DNA of 64,000 nucleotides. Source: Artocarpus heterophyllus (lineage: Eukaryota > Streptophyta > Magnoliopsida > Rosales > Moraceae). Under the pieces are notes generated by a model. It did no database searches. It was not told the origin of the DNA and was given only the letters and a program-made list of their open reading frames with translations. The stretch spans positions 10,358,235-10,422,234 of the forward strand of contig CM046345.1 in NCBI GenBank assembly GCA_025403435.1. The letters run 5' to 3'. A program made the translations under genes and the position numbers. Shown here piece after piece: positions 38,401-50,898 of the stretch (its first letter is position 1; each line of letters begins with the position of its first letter).

Positions 38401-39530
38401 GAACCTAAATTGCGAGAAAAAGAAGGTACATAAAGAGTTTGGTATAAATCAAGATAATATCCAGTATCTAATATTAAGCGATAAGTGCCAATTCTTTTCA
38501 CTGGAGCTTTATCTCGATTCTCCATGTAAATAAAACTTTTATTTGCTCTTATGGGTTGGATCGTAAGGAATCCCTGCATCGTATTAGAAATGTGAGTTGT
38601 TGACCTGAATCAATCCACCAAGTATTATAAAGAACTTCGGTTAAATTTAATTCGAAACAAACTAACGCACAAGGCTTACCTTTCTTTTCGAACCAAGCCT
38701 TACGTTTCTGACAATCTTTCTTTAAGTGCCCAAATTTGTTACAAAAATAGCATTTAACAGTGTGTTCCTTCTTGCGCATTTGAGTTGACTCATTCAGGTT
38801 ATGCAACTCCTTCTTGAACCCTTTCTTCTTGTTCTTTCTAGGCTTCTTTTTAGTGCTCTTTTCAGCCTCTTGATTCACAAGATGAACGGAATGAGGTTTC
38901 TGATTCTTTAATCTCGTCTCCTCTTGAACAAGCATACTAGTCAATTCATTAATATTCCATTTATCTTTAATTGTGTTATAGCTCATCTAGAATAGACTAT
39001 ATTGTTTAGGACGAAGGGAGTTGAGAATGAACTATACTAGAAAGTACTCATCCACAGACATCCCCAGAGACTTTAATTTTGCTGCTATTTGTCATTTAAA
39101 GGACATGCTCATGCATAGTGCAAGAACCACCAAATTTGATGTTGGTTAATTTAGCCATTAATGTACCAGCAAGAGACTTATCAACAGTTTGAGAGCGCTC
39201 TTCTACAAGTTTCATAAATTCCTTAGCACTTTCAGTCTTGAGAAGAGCACTTTTAATGTTGTTTGCTATCGTCATTCGCATGAACATTAATCTTAATCTA
39301 TTCGACTTTTCCCATAATTTATGAAAAGTTTTCTCCTCCTCACTACTAGCATCAGTAATAGTAGTGGGTTCCTTATCTTGAAGTGCTAAATCAAGATCCA
39401 AGACACCTAAGTGAAATTGGACTTGTTCGCACCAATCAGAGAAATTCAATCCATTAAATAAAGGAATAGATGAAGCATGCAAATGCAGAGAAATAGGAAC
39501 ATATACTGCAAATATGCAAGAAACATTCAC
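35460..39530 (-). pseudogene. Copia gag-pol, broken
   Basis: Order on the minus strand is gag, integrase, RT, RNase H, which is the copia order. Pieces: gag (39530 to about 39096; FNGLNFSDWCEQVQFHLG), zinc knuckle C-x2-C-x4-H-x4-C (38549-38986), GAG-pre/integrase start (37800-38177; HTDICGPF, FIDDFSRYGYLY), integrase end (37026-37715; PGTPQQNSVAERPNRTL), RT (36628-37077; GCKWVFKTK, ARLVAKGFTQKEGIDY) with YVDD near 36430, and RNase H with a STMEAEFVA-type motif near 35790. In-frame stops (for example after the RSDRGSE motif at about 37800, and several between 38986 and 39096) plus frame changes make it non-functional. Confidence 0.9.
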
Positions 39531-40631
39531 ACATTAATGCTTGAGATAATCACATAATTAGATTCAAACTAAGACAGTAATTATATATCCTAGTTCTCCT
39601 TTGGGTGATACTAAGACATACAAACTATAAATGATGTTAATTAAAAATAAAAATTTAATTTGGTAATCATAAATATGTCTAATAAAAATGCTTGCTATCT
39701 TTGGATAAACAAACAAAAATAATATGACATATCAATTACCAACTATTATATTCATCAATTATAAAGAAAATTAATCGACCTTTGGGTGATTCCTAAGTCC
39801 TTATAATAGATGAGATTCAATGATCCATGATCTAAATATCATTCCAATTATAAGCATCAAAATTCATGGTTATTGAATTTTGTTTCTCAATTTAAAAATT
39901 ACTAACTTTAAAGTTTGACCACTTTAGTGACTAACAAACTACAATAATATAATTTTAAAATTGAAAACAATAAACTTAAATATCATGTGTAACCAATAAT
40001 AATCATTAACCAAAACTGAAAATGTGCTTCCATAAAATTAAATAAAGTGTGATGAATATATATTATCACATTAAAGATTTGAACCTTTTGCATACTTGAT
40101 AAATATATATATATGTATGTATAAATGATACTGCAAACAGAGTTGTCGGCCAAAAAGCAAATTTTCTATATATGCAATTTTCTTTGGCTGATGATACTCC
40201 AAACCTTTAGGCAATTCTTTAGTAATTTTCTATATATTTTGTTGGCATTCGTCAATTCCAACGCATATGTGGTTTCTTCTTCTTCTTCTTTTTTTAAATG
40301 CATTTATTTGAAAAGCATTTGTATACAGGTGCAATAAATGCATTCCAACTCTTTGTTTGACTACAGGTGCAATAAATGCATTGGAACCTTTATTTGAATT
40401 CAAAGACAAACATACAATTCGATTGCAGTGCATAATAGATGTCGAGAATGGTTACAATAAATGCTTGGCACCGATTACTGCCCTTTGTTCTTTACTTCTT
40501 TTTAGTCACAAAATTCTTAGCGCACACACAAGCATAATGAACAAAAACAAAGTACAACGTATAAACATAATTAGTAATACACCGTAAAGGAAAATTATAA
40601 GTTTTAAAAACCTAATGCTCTTGATATCACA
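39531..40631. other. Untranslated leader of the copia element
   Basis: About 1.1 kb between the 5' LTR and the first recognisable gag codons. AT-rich and without a credible ORF. A possible insertion or expansion is not resolved. Confidence 0.5.
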
Positions 40632-41079
40632 TGTGAAACTTTAATATTTGTAATTCTTAAAAATCCTAGAACTTAATAATTTTTATAAAAAAAAATTAAA
40701 GCGTATCTTGATTCATAACTTTAATTTTCAGAGAACTCTGGAACAAAAATGGTCAGAGAAGAAGAACCTAGTTTCTCTCTCTAAACCCACAAATTCTTTT
40801 CATGTATTTTTTTGATTGAGAGAAAGATACAAAATTAATTAGGTGGAGAGAGGACTAGACTCCTATTTATAAACCCTCAATAGGTGTCTTTCCATCAAAA
40901 CGCATATCTCTTTAGATATAAGCATATCTTTTCAGATATATACGCATCTTTTAATAAGAGTTACAACCCCTCATAGCTAATAAAATTTTAGCATTTAAAT
41001 AATTATTAAACTAAATAAATAAATAAATCTGATAAATTTTATAGGCCTTTAATTAATTATGTGGGCCATAATTCTAACA
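40632..41079 (-). repeat. 5' LTR of the copia element
   Basis: About 448 bp, the partner of 34610-35063. Its inner boundary is beside the diverged PBS. Confidence 0.92.
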
Positions 41080-41409
41080 CGGCCTCGATTCCGCATCACG
41101 ATATTTGGCAAAGTTTGGTTTAGGTATGTGACGAAGTGCATCCATACCGCAGTATATAACAAAGTTCTGGCGAAGCTCAACCTCTATTCTGCGTCGCGAT
41201 CTCTGGCCAAGTCTAGTTCAGATTTGTGACGAAGCTTGTTTAGATCCACGACTGTGTCTGGGAGGATTTGCTCCGATGACTTTGTGATGAGCCTCGGGAT
41301 CCACAATGATCAATTGCGTAGGCAACTTCAAGGCGAGCCTCACGATCCACGCATTTCTAGCGAGAGTTCGGTCTCCTCTGCGCAACGAAGGACAGCGTAG
41401 TGGTTAGGT
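41080..41409. repeat. Degenerate tandem repeat, host of nested insertions
   Basis: At least two diverged units of about 100 nt share GATTCxGCxTCxCGAT, TGGCxAAGT and TTGTGACGAAGCT words (41080-41182, 41183-41290), matching 34537-34609. The tract is more GC-rich than the surroundings. It resumes after the LARD-like insertion at 45112. Confidence 0.5.
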
Positions 41410-43420
41410 TGTTAGATATGTATGCCCTAAGGAGTAAAAATGTAATAAGTTTTTGGAGACATTTTTATCAATAAAGAATCTATTTATTGTTTATATACCA
41501 AATCTTGACATCTTTACTTCATATTTGTTGAATGTATGTTAAGCAAACAATAGTCTGAGACTGTCAGTTTAAACCTTAAGAATTGGGCATATAATGGACA
41601 TATTATGCGGAAGACACAATTCTTAAGGTGATGGTCTAAATCATAAGATCCACAATCGAGGGAATAAAGTTAGGCGCTTTATTCATGTAAAGATTGCTAT
41701 GTTATCTATATCCCAATTGGGAGATGGTTTGTCTTGGCCATCGGAGGTGGACTCCGTGAATAGAAACATTGGCACATTATCATAGGTGACGATGTGTTAG
41801 ATCGGGACATAAAGTGAATTGATTTGAATTAATAATTCTATCTCTACAAATCAATTCACTTTAGACAATCATTTGTATTGTATCTTAATCCTAAGATGAA
41901 TAGTGGGTCCGTTATCTTGACTTGTATCTTTTGATATACCAAAGGGTGACACCTACATCTTAATAGTGGTATGCATGTCGGTACGTTAGAGGCATGACTT
42001 TAGATAGCGTAGACCTGTTATTCATAGATATGGAATCCATAGCTCCTCTTTAGGAGTAGTGATATCCTCTTATATGCGTTATCCCGTAATTGAAAAATTA
42101 GAGCGCTCAATCATTTGGATACATAGGTGTAACCGAATGGTATACTATCTTTGTATGGTAAGTTTTTTGATTGTGAGATAATGGAACTAAGATAAAAATG
42201 ATCAAGAAGGTAAGACAGAACTTGTCCTTAATTCGATTATAGATAATCATATGGGGATACGATATACTATGATATGTCATGGAGACTTAGCTATATGGGC
42301 TTCGTAATTTTATGTAGTTCGAGAGTGCAACTCCAAACTTTTAGTGGAGTAGCGTTAGAGTTGATAATTATGAAATGTATATCTAGGATATTGGGTTTCA
42401 TAATTATCGGGAGCTTGAACTATATAGGTCTATTTGGTCTCTTTTGCTAGCTCACAACATCCAGTAACGATATGGCGTGTTTTTTCAATAATTGGTGACT
42501 TATGTCAGATTTATTAGATTGGTTAAAATTCGGAAGAATCAAATAATTCATGTCTGTTTGTCGGTTGAATTAATTTTATGATAAAATTAATTTAAGATAA
42601 ATTTGTTGAATAATTGGGATCGGATAATTCTTGTTTGTTTATCGGTTGATCTAATTTTGAATAAATTAGATCAAGATAAACTTGTAGAATTGTTAGGAAT
42701 TCATTTATTTTCTTAGAAATTATCTAGATAAAGTTGTTTTAATCAGATAACTTTTCTATTGAGTTATTTGAATTAAAACTAAGACTTTATCCTATAGAAT
42801 CTCGGGTGGAAAAAAAATATTTGCTTAGATTTTAATCGGCAGTTCGGAATGCCGATCGTCATGATCGGCCTGCCGATGGGGCCTATTTGGCCTACCTATC
42901 AACGAATGATAAGATCACACATTTTTACGTGGATCTTATCAGATATTGATCCGAATTTGATTCTGATTCAAATTTTGAGACCTAATCTGATAAGGACTGA
43001 CCCTAGACCCTACCTCTATAAATAGGGAGTAAGTCACATAGGTTTTTTTAAAAAAGATCAATTGAGAGATTAAGAGTGATACTCTGCTGGTAAGAATCTG
43101 GAAGCTCCCTGAGAGCTCTTGTTCAAAAATCACAAACACTTACTTTGGGTTCTCTCAATTGGCTGGAAGGAGAGTCACCTAGTGGAAGAGCTGTACGTGT
43201 AAGCCCAGACTCACTCCGATCGTGGATAGAGAATAGCAAAGAACAATTGGTTGAGGCTCTTTTGGAATGTTACTTCTCTTCACTGATTGCAGGAGCTTTT
43301 CAGCACACAAAAGTTAGTAAGATCTGGTTAATTTATATATATAGCATGTCAAACTTGTGTTTTGGAAATTACTGTGATATAAAATTTTTTAAAATTCTAT
43401 TGCGCACCATTTTTCCAACA
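41410..43420 (+). repeat. 5' LTR of the LARD-like element (2011 bp)
   Basis: Starts TGTTAGATATGTATGCCC and ends TTTTTCCAACA. A CTCTATAAATAGGGA stretch at about 43013-43027 looks like its TATA box. It carries diverged palindrome units at about 42834-42878. Confidence 0.85.
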
Positions 43421-43421
43421 A

Positions 43422-43435
43422 TTGGTATTAGAGCC
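43422..43435 (+). other. PBS of the LARD-like element
   Basis: TTGGTATTAGAGCC directly follows the LTR end ...CCAACA. It differs from the usual TGGTATCAGAGCC by C to T. Confidence 0.85.
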
Positions 43436-43939
43436 ATAGTTTTTATATAAATTTACGAGTTTGTGATCATGTTATATGTATAAAATTTTGTGATTTTAAT
43501 CTCTCCTATGCTTGAATTTAATTTAATAGAGAGTTGACACTCTAGGTTTCTATATATTTTTATGTTGTCATGGATTATGTGGTGAATGTTCATTAATTAA
43601 TTATGGTTGATTAAATAGTTATTTAATTATTAATTAATTAATTAATTTATACCGATTATGGTTCTTTAGAGGTTAGAATGTGTATCTAGGTTTTTCATAT
43701 AATTAGATGGTAGACTATCATCTCCGTCTAGGAATTATTATTTATTTTTAAATTTGTAAGAATTTTGTAATTAAATAATCATTCGGAGAAGACGGATCTA
43801 GAAGGCGGATCTAGAAGTTTGATGATGGCACTCCCAAATATTTCTTAAGTCTCTAATTTTATGTTTTTGAATTGTTGAAAATAAAATTGATGAATTGCAT
43901 TAAAAATTGTATTTTCTAGAATGGAAGATTTCTGCTTGG

Positions 43940-44144
43940 TCGACATGCCGAACCTCACAGTTCGGCAGGCTGATGGTCGCAGATCGACAGGCCAGACATG
44001 TGGTTCGACAGGCCGTCAGTGGGATAGAAATTAGGAGGCTCTAGCGACAGGCCGAACTTTCATGAATCGGCAGGCCAATCTTCCTGATCGGCAAGCCGAT
44101 GGAGCATGACCGGCAAGCCGATCACCTAGATTGGCCTGCCGACC
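43940..44144. repeat. Palindromic TCGGCAGGCCGA-type array inside the LARD-like element
   Basis: About nine diverged copies of TCGRCAGGCCGA or its complement (for example GTTCGGCAGGCTGA, AATCGGCAGGCCAA, ATCGGCAAGCCGA, TTGGCCTGCCGA) occur at 18-30-nt spacing in otherwise AT-rich DNA. This is the same core as in the chromovirus LTRs. Confidence 0.85.
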
Positions 44145-44655
44145 AAGTGCTTGAAATTTTTCCAAAAAAGGTGCAGTTTTCAATGCAGTTTTAATTTTAT
44201 TTTTGGGACAATTTTGAGAAACATTAAATTTGGATATGATCGAAAATATGAAGTATTTGATTCATATAGGATTGAAGACTTGAAAATGAGGATTACATGA
44301 AGAAGGATATAGCTTGAGGATTCAAAGATGAAGAATCGATAATATGTCTCGATTATTCTCTTGTAATCTTAGTTTTTTATTCTCTAGGATGGAATCATAA
44401 TATTACAATTATTTATTATTTTGCTTGTAGCTTTGCTTGATTGCTTTGCTTGTCTGCATTATAATATAATTTGTCATATATATTGATAATATGTCATATA
44501 GAATAGGGAATGCCGCTCATATTAGAATTGTTCATGCATGATCTTAAAATAAAACCTTGATTTCAAAAGATTAAGTGGGAGAAGATTTTCGAAGAGAGGA
44601 CCTAAGGCCTCTATTGTTGGTCCATAGGTAGAACATGGTGGTCTTGACCCCTAGA

Positions 44656-45111
44656 AAGGATTTGAGATCTAATCTGATAAGGACTGACCTTAGACCCTAC
44701 CTCTATAAAAAGAGACTAAGTCACATAAGTTTTTTTTAAGAAATATCAATTGAGAGATTAAAAGTGATACTCTACTGGTGAGAATCTAGAAACTCCCTGA
44801 GAGCTCTTGTTTACAAGTCACGAACACTTGCTTTAGGTTCTCTCAATTGGTTGGAAGGAGAGTCACTTAGTGGAAGAGCTGTACGTATGAGCCCACACTC
44901 ACTTCGATCGTGGATAGAGAATAGCAAAGAAGACTAGTTGGTTGAGACTCTTCTGGAACGTTACTTCTCTTCACTGATTACAGGAGCTTTTCGGCACACA
45001 AAGGTTATTAAGATCTGGTTAATTTATACATATAGCATATCAAACTTGTGTTTTAGAAATTACTCTGATATAAAAATTTTTAAAATTTTGCTGCGCACCG
45101 TTTTTCCAACA
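44656..45111 (+). repeat. 3' LTR remnant of the LARD-like element
   Basis: Matches the last ~460 bp of the 5' LTR with scattered substitutions and ends ...GTTTTTCCAACA. The first ~1.55 kb of the LTR is missing. Confidence 0.88.
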
Positions 45112-46724
45112 TGGGTTGCTCTCCTGTCATCATCATTGTTGTCGCATTCTACTCGGCCGCCCCAGCTTGGATTCACGGCACTGCTGGTCGTGAAGTATGG
45201 ATTTGACTTCGTTGGTTGCCGACGGAGCTTCATGCGGAGAAAATAGAGAAAGATGCCAATGTGTTTTCTTTTTTTTTTTTTTTAGGTTTTGATGGTATTT
45301 ATTGGCCGCGGGAGACGTCGCAAGTAAACCAAAGACGAACCAACCACAAAGGGGAGAGAAAAAGAGAAAGAGGAGAAAAAAAATCCAAAAATATCTCCAT
45401 AGGATGTGAAAGATATGTAAGTGTGACCTAAAATATTTTGGTAAAACATAAATACGTCGGATACAGAATATCTTGACAAGACATAAAACATATTTATTAA
45501 TAAAGTGTTTGACATGTGAAAGCTTTATATTATAGTAATTTTTTCTTTTTTATTATAATATGTAAAAATTTTACATTATTTTTAACTAAAAATTTTTTTA
45601 AAATCAATTTTGTTAAACAGACTATAAGTATATAGCATAATAATTTTTCATATTTATGGCTTAAAAAATTAAGGATAAAAAGTGGCATTTATTAGAATAG
45701 GATTGAACAAGAGGTGTGAAGTGAATTGGGCCTAATAGGGGCCCATCTTGGAGATGGACCATTGTACCAAATATGAGGATGAGGATTTCAATAAAAGCAA
45801 TCCCTACTCCACCTAAATGTTTGGTAATCGTTTGTCCACGGGTGACATCTTTATTGCTGAATACAATGAAGCACTTGGTCTTAATTTTTTATTTTTCAGA
45901 ATCCAAAGATTTTCGTTACAAAATCATTTGAAACATATGGATATTAAGGGAAAACGTTCGGGTTTACAAACTGCGTTAGAGATCCAATTTCCAAACTACC
46001 AGTTAAGTACACATTGAATTTATGGGAAATTGCCAAAGCATAAAGAGCAGTGTTGAAGAAAAGAAACCATAACAAACCAATAGTTGCTTATGTTCCGATC
46101 ACCAGTGTTGAAGAAGAAAAGCTTTACTAGGCGTGTAAGTGTTATTTAATGCTCAATTTTGCCCCAACCAAAAAACAATCAGGAGAAAATTTATCAGATG
46201 TTATGCATCTTTACTCAAAACTCATAAGCAAAAATTTTCAAAAAGAAAAAGGAAAAATCACACACACACACACGCACACATAGAGCAGAGCATGAAGTTG
46301 GTGAGCACAAATTTGGACCAAGCTAGGCAAATCCAAATGTTGAATGAATCAGTATAAAATTTTGCAACATTTTTCAATTTCTGAGAGGGACAAAAACAGT
46401 TCTCCCTATCATGGAAAATCCAAAAACTATTTCTCAAGTATATATAGAATGGAAATCGATAGCAAAAATGACCCACCAAAAATGCAGAAACTAAGAAATA
46501 ACCTATCCATCTCTTGCACTAAGCCAACCCCAGCTAATAATATTAACACCAAAGTATAAACCGTACCAAGAAAGAATCTAAATCGTGTGGATCGGAAGGA
46601 CCTTCCCACGCTGTTCCCTAAACTCTTTTCAGCCCTGCAAGCTTCCTAGTATTCACATTCTTCAATCAAATAGACATGGTTATTTACACTACGGCCAATC
46701 TTGAACGTCAATAGTTGGTAACCA
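45112..46724. other. Intergenic region with repeat remnants
   Basis: Starts with the right flank of the degenerate repeat, then AT-rich DNA without a credible gene. A TGTTTGG-type MITE is probable at 45505-45623 (GTGTTTGACATGTGAAAGC ... TTGTTAAACAGAC). A (CA)n run lies near 46258-46275. The 46600-46724 part is likely the DnaJ 3' UTR. Confidence 0.55.
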
Positions 46725-49700
46725 TTATAGAACTCCTCCCAAAACTCGTTTCAGATCAGCTTTCTGTTCTGCACTTAGCCTTGTAGGGTATCTGACATTG
46801 AATTTGATTCTCAAGTTTCCTTTCCTCCCAGGTTCTTTTGATATTGGCATTCCCTCGTTTTGGACAACCATCTCAGCACTGGGCTTGATGATATCGTTTA
46901 GCGGGATTGTGAGGTTCCTTCCATCTAGGGTGGTCAGGTCAAGGGTCTTTCCAGTGAGGGCCTCCAATAGAGTAATCTCCTGGTTCACCACTAGATCATT
47001 ACCATCCCTCTTATAAAGTGCATGCGGTTTCTCATCAACCACAAAAACTAAATCTGCAGGAATGACACCGGGCTCCTGATTACCTTTCTCAGGAAAAGTG
47101 ATCTTCGTGCCTTTCTTCCATCCAGGTTTTATCTCAATTGTTAGTATCTCCTCCACAGTCCGAGACTTGCTGCAAGAGAGTTGCCCATGAGTCCAAAATA
47201 AATAAAGTAAACATTCACAGAATCTTTCAGACACCTAAAGGAAACTGACAAAGGCCAGTGCCAGTGCCAGATTCATGCACTTCTAATAAACATACATAAG
47301 TTATAGGGTGTTTGGGAAGTGAGTTAGAACTACAATCTTAAAAGAGGAGGAGGAGGAGGAGGAGGAGTAGGAGTAAATAAGAAAACCAGCAAATTCAAGT
47401 AAAATGCAATGATAATTTTTCTTGAGAAATTATCGAACCCAGTTTAAATTAAGCATCAGAAAAAATACTATAAGCGTTGGCAAATACTTTTTTGTTATTT
47501 TATGCAGATGATTGCATATGCTTCGAACATATAATTTAAGTAGCCATCCATAAAGTTCCAAACAAAAGATATATGTTCCAACTATACAATTAAAAATATT
47601 GATGTGACAACAAACTTAGTCATGTACTAATCTGGCAAAGTAGAAAAGGTAGTTGTAAGAAATAAAACTTCAGAACAAACTGTATCAAGAGGCTCTGAAT
47701 TGTCGCCTGGACATTCACGAATGCATTATTTAATAAAATAATGAACTCAAAACAAGTATTGGCCTCGGTAGCAGACATCTATGAGATTATGACTCCCCTT
47801 TATGCAGCCCACTAGTATCCTCCTTCTACGTGTATGCATATATTTTCCATTTTACTTTTCTTTATTTAAAGGTTTAGAGAGCAACATCTTGTCTTCATTT
47901 GGAACTTTCAAATAATTTCTTAAATTTCAGTACAATCTATTTAAAATGCATGAAAGAACCTCGTTCTCCGGCGCTTTCAAATAATTCCCATTGTGCTCAG
48001 GGAATTCAGAAAATACCACTCAAAACCTATCCAAAAAATCTGATCCCACCAAATGCTGTAAAAACAAAGAGTATGGAAAACTTGATAAAAAGGGTAGACA
48101 ATGGTTCATAGGTTAATCTGGTTAGCCACGTTATTTAATTCTCAGAAATTGATATTCTAAATTCACTGCTCCATTATCCTTTTGCATTTTAATTCTATGT
48201 TTCTTTTCTTTTCTTTTCTTTTTTTTCCTTTTTCTGAACTTGAAGGTTGGGGCTTTGAAACTCTACACCTTATGGTGGAGTCAAGTCTGAATTTACCACC
48301 AGGCTATGTGTGAGACCCCCCATGTTCTTTTTCCTGTGTATATATTTTAACAGCTAACAAGGCATTAGAATTAGAGCAAAGAGCAGAGTCCTTTGAGATT
48401 TTGCACAAGATCCCCTAGAGATTCTCTCACTAGTATAATCAGAATGAAGAATCTTTTCAGAACCCAATATCTCGAATTAGTTTACTTGAAAAAGCAGTTT
48501 CAGCAAATATCAAATAATGTGACATAAGAAAAGTTCTATTAAACACAGCTGAGATTAAAGGTAAATCTGACCCAAGTCAAGCGCTTTTGACGTAGACTGC
48601 CCCTTAAACTCCACTTACATTCACTAGCAAAGACCAACTTTGGAAGTCTGCGGTCCAGTCTATTCATTTCCTCAAGGAAACAAACTAATCTTGTGTTCTA
48701 CGTGACAAAAAGCTTTTACTTTGAAAACTCTAAATAAAGTGGCTTTACAATAGAAGACTGGATACTCTAGACTTCAGTGGCGCATTATTGCCACATTTTC
48801 CCACATACCCCTTAAATTTTTTCTATCACATTAGTCTAAATATATATAACAAAGTCTATATAGACCAAAAAAGAAGCTTTTTCAACAAGAAAATAAATTC
48901 TTCCCGAAGAAAGCTAGAAGGATATTCAGATACAATCAAAATAACACCCAAAATGAAATTATATAACTGCCACAAAAATTTCTAATAAATATTATGATAT
49001 ATGCTTCATAAACATGATATAATGTTTATATTTCCCTAAAAAAGACTCTTTTGGCTAATTCTATAAGCTAAGATTCCTCACCAATAAACTTTAAAAAAAC
49101 ACACATACTCAGAAGAATCCTAAAGAAACAACCAAGCAATCAAGGAATTCAAGAAATTCATTTAAAAAAAGAAGATAAAATTACGTTACCCAAATGAATC
49201 GCTAACAATTCGCGAAATCTTCATCTTTTTCCTAACGCCCTTGTAAAGCTCCTCCAAGCTACACGGCAACAAATTCTCCACCGCATTGGCCTTCTTCTGA
49301 CCTCCTCCTGCTCCGGCGGCGCCATTACTCGCGGCGAAATCCGGCGTTCCGTTGGAAGTCCTGAAGAACGCGCCGCCAGGGCCCCTTCCCCTGCTCGCGT
49401 TCCTCCCGGAGCTCGCGCCGCCCTCCGATCCGAAGATCTCCGCGAAGATGTCGTCGGCGTTGCGCGGATTGAACCGGAACGACGTCGAGTTCGGGTGGTG
49501 CTGGCGGAAATGGCGCGAAGACGAGGCCGAAGAAGAAGAGGAGGAAGACGCCGGCGGCGGCGGGGGGAATTGGCCGGACTTGAGAGCTTCCTCACCGTAG
49601 AGATCGTAGATCTGGCGCTTGGTGGGGTCGCTGAGGACGTCGTAGGCCTCGGAGATTTGTTTGAACTTGGCCTCCGCCTCGGGGCGCTTGCTCGCCGGGT

Positions 49701-49806
49701 TCTTGTCGGGATGCCATATCATGGCGAGCCTCTTGTACGCCTTCTTCAGGTCGTCCTCGCTCGCGTTCCGGTTCACCTTCAGTATGTTGTAGTAATCAAC
49801 CCCCAT
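46725..49806 (-). CDS. Type II DnaJ (HSP40, DNAJB-like) co-chaperone, two exons, 353 aa
   Basis: A J-domain protein stimulates the ATPase of Hsp70 and delivers clients to it, probably in the cytosol or nucleus because no targeting sequence is seen. Exon 1 is 49806-49190 and exon 2 is 47169-46725; the 2.0-kb intron joins G|GC to give ...DSFGKSRTVEE. The J domain spans residues 1 to about 70, with HPD at 32-34 in MIWHPDKN. A Pro/Ser-rich linker ([13 protein letters not shown]) stands where canonical type II proteins have Gly/Phe. The two C-terminal substrate-binding domains begin near residue 180 ([21 protein letters not shown]) and run to the end. There is no CxxCxGxG zinc finger, hence type II. 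The start is chosen at GCCATGGGGG, giving MGVDYYN, the family start; the frame continues upstream only through a GTG. No defects are visible. Confidence 0.93.
47170..49189 (-). other. Long intron of the DnaJ gene
   Basis: GT (49189-49188) to AG (47171-47170), about 2.0 kb and AT-rich. It contains a (GGA)n run near 47345-47370 and a TTTTC microrepeat near 48200. Nothing coding is recognised. Confidence 0.85.
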
Positions 49807-50898
49807 GGCCTCTTCTCCTCTCTCTCTCCTCTCTCTCCCTTCCCCTCTCACTCTAGACTTTTAATAAGAACAAAAAAGAAACAAGTTTATGGTTTGGAAA
49901 TTGGAAATTGGAAATTGGAAATTAAGCCACCTTAAAAAAACGACACCTGGGTGTTTGAGTAAGCAATCTTTTTTTTTTTTTTTTTTTTTGGTTCCTTGAG
50001 TCAGCAATCTTTCATTCCCACAATTTATAATTTTTTTTGCCAATTAAGGAATAATTTATTAATTAGTAAATGGTGCGTTCCTTGTTTTCAAATTTTTGAC
50101 TGACTGACTAAAAATGTTATGTCTGGTGGAGATTTTTTTTTTTCCCTCTTCCCTTCTATGCTGAGGTAGTTATGTGAAGGTATTAGGTAAGCTCAGTGTC
50201 AGCTTAGCAATTTTAATTTTAATAGTGTAAAACTTTAATATATTACTATATAAAGTAAAAATAAATTATAATATTAAAATAAAATCGTTTTAATTTTTAG
50301 CTTTAATTGGTATGTGTTTGGATTAAAAAGTATAACTAAAACCAATTTTAATTAAAAGTATTATAATATATAAAAATTTTACATTATAATAATTTTTTTA
50401 TTTTTTATTATAACATATTTTTATTATTTATTGATTAAAATAAATTGTGAAACATCTCATGTGTTGTCAAACACACACCATATTTTGTTATCATTTTGCT
50501 TTTGAGATTTTTTTTTTTTTAAGTTTCACTAACAAGACAGCAATCATTTGCTTCTTAATGATAATATACGCTTAAGTTTGTGTCAGTCAAATGTTTCGGT
50601 CCAACCCGTGCGAAATTCATCATCCCTCAAAACACAACAAAAAAAATCTCTTTTGTTCATTTGCATTTTGCAAATTGTTCCTTGTTTGGGTTTTGGAGAG
50701 AGGAGAAGTTAGCTGCTCGCTCAAAAAAATCGCCCTTTTGACATTGAATTAAACACCCACATCGACCCAGATCTTGCTTCCCAATTGCAAAGCAAGACAA
50801 CCTGAAACGAATAATTACAAAATTTAACGAAAACGACAAAAAATATTTACTTCTTTTGCATTGTCGTTTTTTCGCTCGTCGGTCTCTCTTTTGTTTAT
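49807..50898. other. Intergenic region and DnaJ promoter side
   Basis: Just upstream of the DnaJ ATG is a GA-rich leader on the minus strand and four tandem GGAAATT units (about 49898-49922). Further right are poly-T tracts, a MITE (50308-50480) and AT-rich spacer. No gene is seen. Confidence 0.6.
50308..50480. mobile_element. MITE of the TGTTTGG family
   Basis: The left end TGGTATGTGTTTGGA and right end TCAAACACACACCA form imperfect terminal inverted repeats around an AT-rich interior. Confidence 0.6.

Larger units (their letters stand above)
34610..41079 (-). mobile_element. Decayed Ty1/copia retrotransposon, minus orientation
   Basis: LTRs at 34610-35063 (3' LTR, 454 bp) and 40632-41079 (5' LTR, 448 bp) have TGTRAAACTTTAATA...ATTCTAACA ends. 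The flanking 5-mers CGACC (34605-34609) and CGGCC (41080-41084) look like a target duplication with one mutation. The LTRs differ at many positions, and the coding region is broken, so the copy is old. After the 5' LTR the minus strand reads TGTGATATCAAGAGCATTAGG, a diverged initiator-Met-type PBS. Confidence 0.92.
41410..45111 (+). mobile_element. Non-coding LTR retrotransposon (LARD/TRIM-like), 3' LTR truncated
   Basis: A full 5' LTR (41410-43420) is followed by a tRNA-Met-type PBS. A 1.2-kb internal region without ORFs is then followed by only the last ~455 bp of the 3' LTR (44656-45111), which matches 42956-43420. Flanking 5-mers TAGGT (41405-41409) and TGGGT (45112-45116) fit a mutated target duplication. 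There is no gag or pol, so it would need proteins from another element. Confidence 0.85.

Noticed and set aside
49352..49935. Plus-strand frames opposite DnaJ exon 1
   Set aside because: They are antisense shadows of a GC-rich exon; the DnaJ frame on the minus strand has clear domains.
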